A stretch of DNA of 64,000 nucleotides from contig NZ_LRRR01000002.1 in the NCBI RefSeq assembly GCF_001691415.1, forward strand, positions 372,001-436,000, read 5' to 3'. Positions 51,007-58,223 of the stretch are shown here, one piece after another. Position 1 is the first letter of the stretch. The number at the start of each line of letters is the position of its first letter. The stretch comes from Pararhodobacter sp. CCB-MM2 (GTDB lineage: Bacteria; Pseudomonadota; Alphaproteobacteria; Rhodobacterales; Rhodobacteraceae). Under the pieces are notes generated by a model. It had not been told where the DNA came from and did not search any database. It was given only the letters and a program-made list of their open reading frames with translations. Position numbers and translations under genes: made by a program.

Positions 51007-52002
51007 ATGACTATCACGGCCAAGATCCTGACCGCCTCGGCGGTCCTTGTCGCCGGGCTGATGCCTGCGCAAGCCCAGCAGGTTCGTTGGGACATGGCGA
51101 CGGAATACGGCGAGAGCACGATGCTGGGGCAGACCCAGCTCGCCTTCTCGCAGAAGCTCGCAGAAATCAGCAACGGCGAGATAGAGATCACCAACCATTT
51201 CGGCGGTTCGATCGGCTTCGGCTCGCTGGAGCAATTCGACGCCGTGGGCGAGGGCCTTCTGCCGATCGCCAGCACCTCTGTCGGTCAGGTCGCGGGGATC
51301 GAGCCGATCTTCCTGCTGCCCTCGCTCCCGTTCCTCGCCGCCGATACCGATGCCTCGCATCTTCTGTGGGAAGTCGCCCGTCCGGCTTATGAGGAAGCGT
51401 TCGCCCGCAACAACCAGGTTCTGCTGTTCGGTGTGCCGTTCACGCCGGCGGGCATCTGGGCCGACATGCCGATCCTGTCGCCGACCGATCTGGACAGCCT
51501 GATCGTGCGCGCTTGGGATGCCTCGGGCACGCAGACCCTGCAGCAAGCTGGTGCGCATGCCGTGCAGATGGGCTGGGCCGATGTTCCGGCGCAGCTGGCG
51601 ACCGGCGGAATTCAGGCCGTGCTGACCTCGGCCGATGGTGGGGCTTCGGCCAACTTCTGGGAATTCCTCGATAACTTCACCGCCATCAATTACTCCCAGT
51701 CGGTCAACATGATCCATGTGAACCGTGACGAATGGGACGCACTGAGCGACGAACAGCGGGCGTGGGTTCTGGAAGCCGCGGAATTTGCCGAAACGCAAGG
51801 CTGGGAACAGCTGCGGACCCGCATCGACGAGCTGTATGTCCAAATGGAAGGCCATGGCATGACCATCACCCGCGAAATCTCGCCTGAATTCGCAAGCCAG
51901 CTGCGGGCTGCGGGCGAGGTGGTCTACACCGATTGGCTGCAGCGGGTCGGACCGGCCGGGCAAGAGGTGCTTGACGCCTTCGCCGCGGCACAGTCCGAAT
52001 AA
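51007..52002 (+). CDS. TRAP transporter periplasmic binding protein (DctP family, second system)
   Basis: A 331-aa binding protein with signal peptide MTITAKILTASAVLVAGLMPAQA. The DctP fold is seen in MATEYGESTMLGQTQLAFSQKLAEIS, GGSIGFGSLEQFDAVGEG and LDSLIVRAWDASGTQTLQQAGAHAVQMGWADVPAQLATGGIQAVLTS. The Arg expected to bind the ligand carboxylate is in LIVRAWD. Location directly behind hyuAB suggests that it delivers the hydantoinase substrate. Confidence 0.93.
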   Translation: MTITAKILTASAVLVAGLMPAQAQQVRWDMATEYGESTMLGQTQLAFSQKLAEISNGEIEITNHFGGSIGFGSLEQFDAVGEGLLPIASTSVGQVAGIEPIFLLPSLPFLAADTDASHLLWEVARPAYEEAFARNNQVLLFGVPFTPAGIWADMPILSPTDLDSLIVRAWDASGTQTLQQAGAHAVQMGWADVPAQLATGGIQAVLTSADGGASANFWEFLDNFTAINYSQSVNMIHVNRDEWDALSDEQRAWVLEAAEFAETQGWEQLRTRIDELYVQMEGHGMTITREISPEFASQLRAAGEVVYTDWLQRVGPAGQEVLDAFAAAQSE

Positions 52003-52018
52003 CCCCGCTAGGGCAGAC

Positions 52019-52042
52019 CGGGGCGGCCCGGGGGCCGCTCCG
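52019..52042 (+). terminator. Hairpin between TRAP binding protein and membrane subunits
   Basis: CGGGGCGGCC and GGCCGCTCCG pair over 10 bp (one G-U) around a 4-nt loop, 17 nt after the stop. There is no T run. As in the proXWV and peptide operons in this window, it probably keeps the binding protein in excess. Confidence 0.5.
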
Positions 52043-52075
52043 GGACGCCTCAACCTTTCGGAGACAGGACTGCCG

Positions 52076-52591
52076 ATGTTCAGGACGTTTGAATCCCTCG
52101 TCGAAAAGCTGATGGCGCTGGGGCTGGTGCTCGCGCAGTTGCTGATCGTCTACATGATGCTGCACATCCTGCTGGAGATCGTGCTGCGCGTCTTCTTCCA
52201 CACCTCGACCTATTCGATGCAGGAATTCGTGGGCTATGCGTTGGCCGGCATGGTGTTCCTCGGCCTCGGCGACACGTTCTACCAGCGGCGCCATGTGCGC
52301 GTCGGCTTGCTGATCAGCGCCCTGCCGCCCGCCGCGCAAAAGGTTCTCGACCTGAGCTGCCTGATCGCCACGGGCTTCGTGATGTCGTGGCTGACCAGCG
52401 TGGTCTGGTCGGTTTTCCAGCGTGACCTCGCCCGCGGATCGGTCAGCCCGACCGTCATGGCTGTGCCGAACTGGATCATCGACCTCGTGATCCTGACCGG
52501 CCTTGTGCTGTTCCTGCTGCAGATCGTCACGACGACCATCCGCACCGCCATTTCCGGCATGAAACCCGACGCTTCTCCCGAAGGCGAGTGA
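52076..52591 (+). CDS. TRAP transporter small permease (DctQ family, second system)
   Basis: A 171-aa protein with four membrane segments. TYSMQEFVGYALAGMVFLGLGDTFYQRRHVRVGLL is the DctQ signature. The ATG at 52076 follows GGAGACAGGA; the longer frame from 51971 overlaps the preceding gene without coding character. It is 4 nt from dctM. Confidence 0.9.
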   Translation: MFRTFESLVEKLMALGLVLAQLLIVYMMLHILLEIVLRVFFHTSTYSMQEFVGYALAGMVFLGLGDTFYQRRHVRVGLLISALPPAAQKVLDLSCLIATGFVMSWLTSVVWSVFQRDLARGSVSPTVMAVPNWIIDLVILTGLVLFLLQIVTTTIRTAISGMKPDASPEGE

Positions 52592-52595
52592 GATC

Positions 52596-53897
52596 ATGGA
52601 TCCCATCCTCATCGCGGCGCTGACCCTTGCGCTGATCATCCTCTTCCTCGGCGCGGGCGTCTGGGTCTTCGCGGGCTTGCTCCTCGTCTCCAGCAGCGCG
52701 CTGTATTTCCTGCTCGACATGAACCCGGCGCGGATCGGCGGCATCATGGGCTCGCTGATCATGCGCAGCGCCACCTCGGCCGATGTCGCGGCCATCCCGC
52801 TGTTCGTCTGGATGGGCGAGTTGCTGCTGCGCACCGATGTCTCGCGCCGCATGTTCGAGGGGCTGACCCCGATCGCCAACCACCTGCCGGGACGCCTGCT
52901 GCACACCAACGTGCTGGGCTCGGCCCTGTTCGCGGCAATCTGCGGATCGAGCGCGGCGACCACCGCGACGGTGGGCAAGATCACGGCCTACGAACTCGAC
53001 CGCCGGGGCTATGATCGGGCGCTGAACTTCGGCTCGCTGGCCGGGGCCGGCAGCCTCGGTCTGCTGATCCCGCCGTCCGTTGTGCTGATCGTCTACGGCG
53101 TGCTGGCCGAGGTCTCGATCACGCGGCTGTTCCTTGCGGGGATCGTGCCGGGCCTGCTGATGGCCGCGCTGTTCTCGGGCTGGATCAGCCTGCGCTGCCT
53201 GATGGACGACAGCCTCGCGCCGCGCGCCCCCAAGACCGGCTTCCGTGACCTGCTGCGCGGGTTGTGGCTGCTGCTGCCGGTGCTGGTGCTGATCGTCCTC
53301 GTGCTGGGATCGATCTATTCGGGCTATGCGACCCCGTCGGAATCTGGCGCGGTAGCGGTGGGCGCGACGCTCTTGATGACCTTGGGCATGGGTCAGCTCA
53401 ACTTCCGCATCGTCCGCGAGAGCCTCCGCTCGGCCGCCTATACCAGCTGCATGATCATCGCGATCCTGATCACCGCCTCGTTCCTGTCGACGGCAATGGC
53501 CTATCTGCATGTGCCGCAACAGGTGGCCGGGCTGATCGCCCATATGGACCTGTCTCCCTACGAGCTGATTGCCGTGCTGGCCGTGTTCTTCGTCATGCTG
53601 GGCATGTTCCTTGAGGGCATCTCGATCACCGTGATCTCCTTGCCGATCACCCTGCCGCTGGTCACCGCCGCGGGCTTCGATCCGATCTGGTTCGGCATCT
53701 TCCTTGTGATCATGACCGAGCTTGCGCAGATCACGCCGCCGGTCGGTTTCAACCTGTTCATCCTGCAGAACCTGTCGTCGCAATCCATGCTGAAGATCGC
53801 CGTCTATGCGGTGCCGTTCTTCCTGATCATGTGCCTGACCGTGACGATCCTCACCCTCTGGCCGCCCATCGTGCTGTGGTTGCCTGCCCTGATCTGA
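52596..53897 (+). CDS. TRAP transporter large permease (DctM family, second system)
   Basis: A 433-aa permease with about 12 membrane segments. Motifs: AAIPLFVWMGELLLRTDVS, GSSAATTATVGKITAYELDRRGYD, IPPSVVLIVYGVLAEVS, ATPSESGAVAVGA and TPPVGFNLFILQ. It completes the binding protein-DctQ-DctM system of the hydantoinase locus. Confidence 0.95.
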   Translation: MDPILIAALTLALIILFLGAGVWVFAGLLLVSSSALYFLLDMNPARIGGIMGSLIMRSATSADVAAIPLFVWMGELLLRTDVSRRMFEGLTPIANHLPGRLLHTNVLGSALFAAICGSSAATTATVGKITAYELDRRGYDRALNFGSLAGAGSLGLLIPPSVVLIVYGVLAEVSITRLFLAGIVPGLLMAALFSGWISLRCLMDDSLAPRAPKTGFRDLLRGLWLLLPVLVLIVLVLGSIYSGYATPSESGAVAVGATLLMTLGMGQLNFRIVRESLRSAAYTSCMIIAILITASFLSTAMAYLHVPQQVAGLIAHMDLSPYELIAVLAVFFVMLGMFLEGISITVISLPITLPLVTAAGFDPIWFGIFLVIMTELAQITPPVGFNLFILQNLSSQSMLKIAVYAVPFFLIMCLTVTILTLWPPIVLWLPALI

Positions 53898-53910
53898 CCG
53901 GACAAGACTC

Positions 53911-54879
53911 ATGATCACACTCACCGATATCCTCGCCGCCCGTGACCGTCTGGCCGGGCAGGCCGTGCTGACCCCGCTTCTGGAGGTCCCGGCGCTGAAC
54001 GATCTGGCTGGCGGGCGGGTTCTGCTGAAAGCCGAGCCGCTGCAGAAGACCGGCTCGTTCAAGTTTCGCGGGGCCTACAACCGCATCGCCATGATGACGC
54101 CCGAGGAGCGCGCGCGGGGCGTCGTCGCCTTCTCGGCCGGCAACCACGCGCAGGGCGTGGCGGCGGCGGCGCGCCGCTTCGACATGGCGGCGACCATCGT
54201 CATGCCGTCCGACGCGCCGGCGATCAAGTTGCGCAACACCCGCCGTCTGGGGGCCGAGGTCGTCACCTACGACCGCCAGCGCGACGACCGCGAAGCCATC
54301 GCCCGCGAGGTTCAGGCGCGCTCGGGCGCGATCCTGATCCCGCCCTATGACGACGAAGGGGTGATGGCCGGGCAGGGCACCATCGGGCTGGAGATCGCGG
54401 GGCAATGCGCGGCCCTGGGGCTGGTGCCGGATCTTCTGGCCTGCCCGGTCGGCGGCGGGGGCCTGATGGCCGGGATCGCGACGGCACTGGCGGTGCTGCT
54501 GCCCGCGACCCGCCTCTATGCCGTCGAGCCCGAGGGCCATGACGACACCGCCCGCTCGCTGGCGGCCGGCAAGCGGTTGGCGAACGAGGGCGCGCCGGCC
54601 TCGATCTGCGACGCGATCCTGACTGCGATCCCCGGCCAGACGACCTTCCCCGTGCTGAAGGCGCATCTGACGGGCGGCGTCGCGGTCTCGGATGCCGCGG
54701 TGCGCGACGCGGTGAACCTGCTCTACGATGAGGCGAAGCTGGTGGTGGAACCCGGCGGCGCCGTGGGGCTGGCCGCGATCCTGTCGGGGGCCTTGCCGCT
54801 GGACGGTGGCAGCGCCGTCGTGGTCCTGAGCGGCGGCAATATCGACCGTGCGGTGTTTGCCGGCGATATCGCGGTTTGA
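53911..54879 (+). CDS. Threonine/hydroxyaspartate-type dehydratase (PLP fold type II)
   Basis: A 322-aa PLP enzyme of the catabolic threonine dehydratase, serine racemase and hydroxyaspartate ammonia-lyase group. The PLP Lys is in KTGSFKFRGAYN (near residue 52), SAGNHAQGVA binds the substrate carboxylate, and VGGGGLMAGIA is the phosphate cup. There is no C-terminal ACT domain, so it is not the allosteric biosynthetic IlvA. It deaminates a beta-hydroxy amino acid to a 2-oxoacid. Related proteins serve in ectoine use (EutB) and in the beta-hydroxyaspartate cycle (BhcB). It follows the TRAP genes after 13 nt. Confidence 0.88.
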   Translation: MITLTDILAARDRLAGQAVLTPLLEVPALNDLAGGRVLLKAEPLQKTGSFKFRGAYNRIAMMTPEERARGVVAFSAGNHAQGVAAAARRFDMAATIVMPSDAPAIKLRNTRRLGAEVVTYDRQRDDREAIAREVQARSGAILIPPYDDEGVMAGQGTIGLEIAGQCAALGLVPDLLACPVGGGGLMAGIATALAVLLPATRLYAVEPEGHDDTARSLAAGKRLANEGAPASICDAILTAIPGQTTFPVLKAHLTGGVAVSDAAVRDAVNLLYDEAKLVVEPGGAVGLAAILSGALPLDGGSAVVVLSGGNIDRAVFAGDIAV

Positions 54880-54937
54880 TGGGGCGCCGCCCCTTGAGTT
54901 CAGCCCGACCGACCCTTAGCCTGACAGGATCAAGCCC

Positions 54938-55690
54938 ATGGAAAAGCGCGGAATCGTCATGGAAGAACGGGTCAGGGACGGCAGCAGGACCTACCAGCGG
55001 ATCCGCGAGGCGATCCTGAGGCTGGAATTGCGCCCGGGCTCGGTCATCGACGAAGCGACGCTTTGCGAAGCGATGGAAGTCTCGCGCACCCCGGTGCGTG
55101 AAGCGATCATCCAGTTGATTGCCGATGATCTGGTTGTCCGAGAGGGGCGCAGCGTGCGCGTGACGCCTCTCGATTTCGACGAGATCCCCCGTCTCGGCGA
55201 GGCGCTGCTGATTTCCAGCCGCATGATCCACCGACTGGCGGCCGCCAATTGTACCTTGCCGCAGCTGAAGGCGATTGAGGCCGCAATGCTGGCCTTTGAG
55301 GAAGGGGCGGAGCTGGGGGACGGCATGGCCCGCTCCGAGTTGAACTTGAAGCTGCATTTCGCCATCTCGGACGCCGCACAGAACCGTTATTTCCAGCGCT
55401 TCTACGAGCATGCGTTGATCGGCAATTTCCGCCTCGCCCGGGCGGCCTTCTCGCAGCATGAGAAGGCCAATGTCGGCAAGGCCCCGGACGCCGCCACGCA
55501 GGCGCACCTGCGCGAGACCTGCCGTCAGCACCGCGAGATGGTCGAGGCGATCCGCACCGGCGATCAGGACAAGTCCGAACAGATGGCCGTAGCGCATGAA
55601 TCTCTGTCGCGCGGTCGACTGCAGCGGCTCTTGTTCGGCGATGCGACCGCTGCGCAATTCTCGCTCAGCACCGAGCTGCCTGCGGGTTAG
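54938..55690 (+). CDS. GntR-family regulator (FadR/FCD type)
   Basis: A 250-aa regulator. The winged HTH (TYQRIREAILRLELRPGSVIDEATLCEAMEVSRTPVREAIIQLIADDLVV) covers about residues 18-80, and the helical FCD domain follows, with metal-ligand candidates in ELNLKLHFAI and the His pair of HLRETCRQHREMVEAI. Such proteins repress catabolic operons and sense small organic acids. It is last in the hyuAB-TRAP-dehydratase unit, which it probably controls. Its stop overlaps that of the convergent LysR gene by 3 nt. Confidence 0.92.
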   Translation: MEKRGIVMEERVRDGSRTYQRIREAILRLELRPGSVIDEATLCEAMEVSRTPVREAIIQLIADDLVVREGRSVRVTPLDFDEIPRLGEALLISSRMIHRLAAANCTLPQLKAIEAAMLAFEEGAELGDGMARSELNLKLHFAISDAAQNRYFQRFYEHALIGNFRLARAAFSQHEKANVGKAPDAATQAHLRETCRQHREMVEAIRTGDQDKSEQMAVAHESLSRGRLQRLLFGDATAAQFSLSTELPAG

Positions 55691-56580
55691 GTCGGCGGGT
55701 CGGCGGGTAGCCGCTCGCGCAGCCAATCCAGAAATTTCCGCGCCGAGGTTGAGACCGCGCGGTGCGGCGTCAGCGAGGCCGCGAAGACCAGTGAAATCTC
55801 GGCCGCGCTGCCCTCGGGCGCGATGACCCGTCCGGCCTCGATCTCGGCCTCGCCATAGGTCGAGAACAGGACGCACAACCCCCCCGATCCCTTCACCACC
55901 TCCAGCGCGGTCAGGGTGTTGTCCACCTTGATCGGCGCCTGTGTCGGCGCAAGCGTTACGCCCATCGCAGCGGCCCAACGCTCCCAGAGCTGGTGTTTGC
56001 CCTGAGTATACACCAGCCGCCGCGCATTGACCCAATCCGCCAGCGCCTCGCCGGGCGCGGGCAGGGTCTCGCCCTTGGGGGCGACCAGCATCATCCGCTC
56101 GCGCCCCAAGGGCACCATGTCCGGCGTCAGCTGCACTCGGTCGACCATGGCGATGCTCAGATCCGCCAGCTCGACATTGGGATCGGTCCAGATGGTCGAA
56201 TTTAGCCGCACCTCGATATCCGGGTGGCGGGTCTGGAAATCGTGCAGATGCCGCGCGATCCAGATCGACACGAACGAGATCGGCGCCGAGACCGTCACCA
56301 CCCGCCGCGCGCGCGGGCCGGTCAGACCCTGCGTCGCGGCCTCCAGCACATCGAGCGCCTCGGCCACGCCGGGGCGATAGGCCTCGCCCACCTCGCTCAG
56401 TTCCAGCCCATTGCGCAGGCGGTTGAACAGCTGCCGCCCGAGATATTGCTCCAGCGCCCGCACCCGCTGGCTAATCGCCGATTGCGTGCAGTTCAGCTCT
56501 TCGGCGGCGCGGCTGAAGCTCAGGTGGCGGGCGGCGGCCTCGAAGGCCTGCAGATAGGTCAGATGGGGCAGATTGCGCAT
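55687..56580 (-). CDS. LysR-family regulator (GcvA-like) of the sarcosine-oxidase-like operon
   Basis: A 297-aa LysR protein whose HTH reads LTYLQAFEAAARHLSFSRAAEELNCTQSAISQRVRALEQYLGRQLF. The GcvA-like opening MRNLPHLTYLQAFEAAAR places it in the group that often controls glycine, C1 or beta-lactamase genes. The ATG at 56580 lies 118 nt from the divergent soxB start, so it is the likely regulator of soxBDAG. A longer frame to 56766 would overlap soxB and is rejected. Confidence 0.92.
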   Translation of the reverse strand: MRNLPHLTYLQAFEAAARHLSFSRAAEELNCTQSAISQRVRALEQYLGRQLFNRLRNGLELSEVGEAYRPGVAEALDVLEAATQGLTGPRARRVVTVSAPISFVSIWIARHLHDFQTRHPDIEVRLNSTIWTDPNVELADLSIAMVDRVQLTPDMVPLGRERMMLVAPKGETLPAPGEALADWVNARRLVYTQGKHQLWERWAAAMGVTLAPTQAPIKVDNTLTALEVVKGSGGLCVLFSTYGEAEIEAGRVIAPEGSAAEISLVFAASLTPHRAVSTSARKFLDWLRERLPADPPT

Positions 56581-56698
56581 CACGGTCCCGGATTCTCTGG
56601 ACGCCTCATTACGAAATCGGGGTCTGAGGGTAAAGTTCGATTTCTTGCGATCAGGGGCCGCAGCGGGCCATCTGGACCCGATAGAACAGGGGGCCGCG

Positions 56699-57940
56699 AT
56701 GCCATTCAACCTTCTGAAATACGGGCTCAGATCGGGCCACGAACCCTTCCGGGACATCCCCGCCACGCCCGATCTGAAGGCCAGCTATGACGTCGTCATC
56801 ATCGGCGGCGGGGGGCACGGGCTGGCCGCGGCCTATTACCTGTCGCATGTGCACGGCATCACCAACATCGCCGTGCTGGAGAAGGGCTACCTCGCCGGCG
56901 GCAACACCGCGCGCAACACCACGACGATCCGCTCGAATTATCTGACCCCGCCGTCCATCGCCTTCTACAAGGAGGGGGTCGAGCTCTATGAGACCCTCTC
57001 GCAGGAGCTTGGCTTCAACATCATGTTCTCGCAGCGCGGGCAGCTGACGCTGGCGCATTCGGACGGAGCGATGCGCAGCTTCCGTCTGCGGGCCGAGATG
57101 GGCAAGCACATGGGCACGCGGATCGAGGTCGTCGATCCCAAGACCGTGCGCGAGATCTGCCCGCAGGTCCACATGGACGAGGGCGGCAGGCACGAGGTTC
57201 TGGGCGGGCTCTGGCACGAGGACGCGGCGACCGCGCGCCATGACGCCGTCGCCTGGGGTTACGCCAAGCGCGCGGCCGAGCGCGGGGTCGAGATCCATCA
57301 GCGCACCGAGGTCACCGGGATGGCGGTCTCGGGCGACCGGGTGACCGAGATCCGCACCAACCGCGGCACGATCCGTGCGGGGCAGGTCCTGCAGGCGGCG
57401 GGCGGCCTCAACGGGCAGATCGCGGCGCTGGCCGGCATCGCCCTGCCGATCCGCTGCTTCCCGCTGCAGGCGATGGTCACGCAGCCGCTGAAGCCGTTTC
57501 TGGACATCCTGCTCAGCTCGTCCGATCTGCACACCTATCTGGTGCAATCCTCGCGCGGCGAGATCGTCATCGGCGGCGGCACCGACCCATATCAGCTGGC
57601 CTCGACCCGCTCGACCCTGCCGCAGAAGGAGGCGCTGGCCACCGGCGCGCTGCAGCTGATGCCCTTCCTGCACAATGTGAAGCTGTTGCGCCAATGGGCC
57701 GGGATCACCGACATCACCCCGGATTTCAGCCCGATCATGGGCGCCTCGGCCCTCCAGAACTACTGGCTCGACGCGGGCTGGGGGACCTGGGGCTTCAAGG
57801 CCACTGCCGTCGCCGGCAAGCGTCTGGCCGAAACCATCGCCACGGGCCGCGTGCCCGCGATCCTGCAACCCTTCGCGCTCGAGCGGTTCGACCGCTTCGC
57901 CCTTCTCAACGAGATGGGCGCCACTGCCGCCGGCCATTGA
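56699..57940 (+). CDS. soxB: Sarcosine oxidase-like, beta subunit
   Basis: A 413-aa flavoprotein of the heterotetrameric sarcosine oxidase type. DVVIIGGGGHGLAAAYYL (about residues 31-48) binds FAD; GNTARNTTTIRSNYLTP is the SoxB-specific stretch. The His of ATARHDAVAWGYA (near residue 180) matches the position that carries covalent FMN in known enzymes. WAGITDITPDFSPIMG and GWGTWGFKATAVAG are near the active site. It demethylates an N-methyl amino acid, making 5,10-methylene-THF with SoxA. The LysR regulator is divergent. Start chosen at 56699; the upstream frame overlaps the regulator. Confidence 0.92.
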   Translation: MPFNLLKYGLRSGHEPFRDIPATPDLKASYDVVIIGGGGHGLAAAYYLSHVHGITNIAVLEKGYLAGGNTARNTTTIRSNYLTPPSIAFYKEGVELYETLSQELGFNIMFSQRGQLTLAHSDGAMRSFRLRAEMGKHMGTRIEVVDPKTVREICPQVHMDEGGRHEVLGGLWHEDAATARHDAVAWGYAKRAAERGVEIHQRTEVTGMAVSGDRVTEIRTNRGTIRAGQVLQAAGGLNGQIAALAGIALPIRCFPLQAMVTQPLKPFLDILLSSSDLHTYLVQSSRGEIVIGGGTDPYQLASTRSTLPQKEALATGALQLMPFLHNVKLLRQWAGITDITPDFSPIMGASALQNYWLDAGWGTWGFKATAVAGKRLAETIATGRVPAILQPFALERFDRFALLNEMGATAAGH

Positions 57941-57950
57941 GGACAGAGGC

Positions 57951-58223
57951 ATGAAACTGATGACCTGCCCGATGAACGGGCCCCGCAGCATCGCGGAATT
58001 CCAATGGCTCGGCGCGGTGCAGCCGGACGACGACCCGCAGGGCGGCGCGCTGGTGGAACGCCTGTTCTTCGCGCCCAACCTCTTGGGCGTGCTGCGAGAA
58101 TGGTGGCGGCACACCCCCACCAACACCGTCTTCATCGCCGAACGGCACCTGACCACCAACGAGATCCTGCGCACTTATTTCCACAATGCCGGGACCGACA
58201 GCACCGCGGGGGCCGCGCAATGA
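57951..58223 (+). CDS. soxD: Sarcosine oxidase-like, delta subunit (divergent zinc site)
   Basis: A 90-aa small subunit. MTCPMNGPRSIAEFQWLG aligns with the usual CPxCGPRxxxEF start, but the second Cys is Asn. The usual region His-x-x-Gly-Cys near residue 60 is replaced by HTPTNTVF. At least two of the four expected zinc ligands are therefore missing. LREWWRH and RHLTTNEILRTY keep the rest of the fold. It overlaps soxA by 4 nt (ATGA), so it is clearly a member of the complex. Confidence 0.87.
   Translation: MKLMTCPMNGPRSIAEFQWLGAVQPDDDPQGGALVERLFFAPNLLGVLREWWRHTPTNTVFIAERHLTTNEILRTYFHNAGTDSTAGAAQ

Noticed and set aside
53911-54879. Proof of a complete beta-hydroxyaspartate cycle
   Set aside because: The dehydratase and aspartate-dehydrogenase-like genes are suggestive, but no hydroxyaspartate aldolase gene and no ornithine-cyclodeaminase-type iminosuccinate reductase are present in the window.
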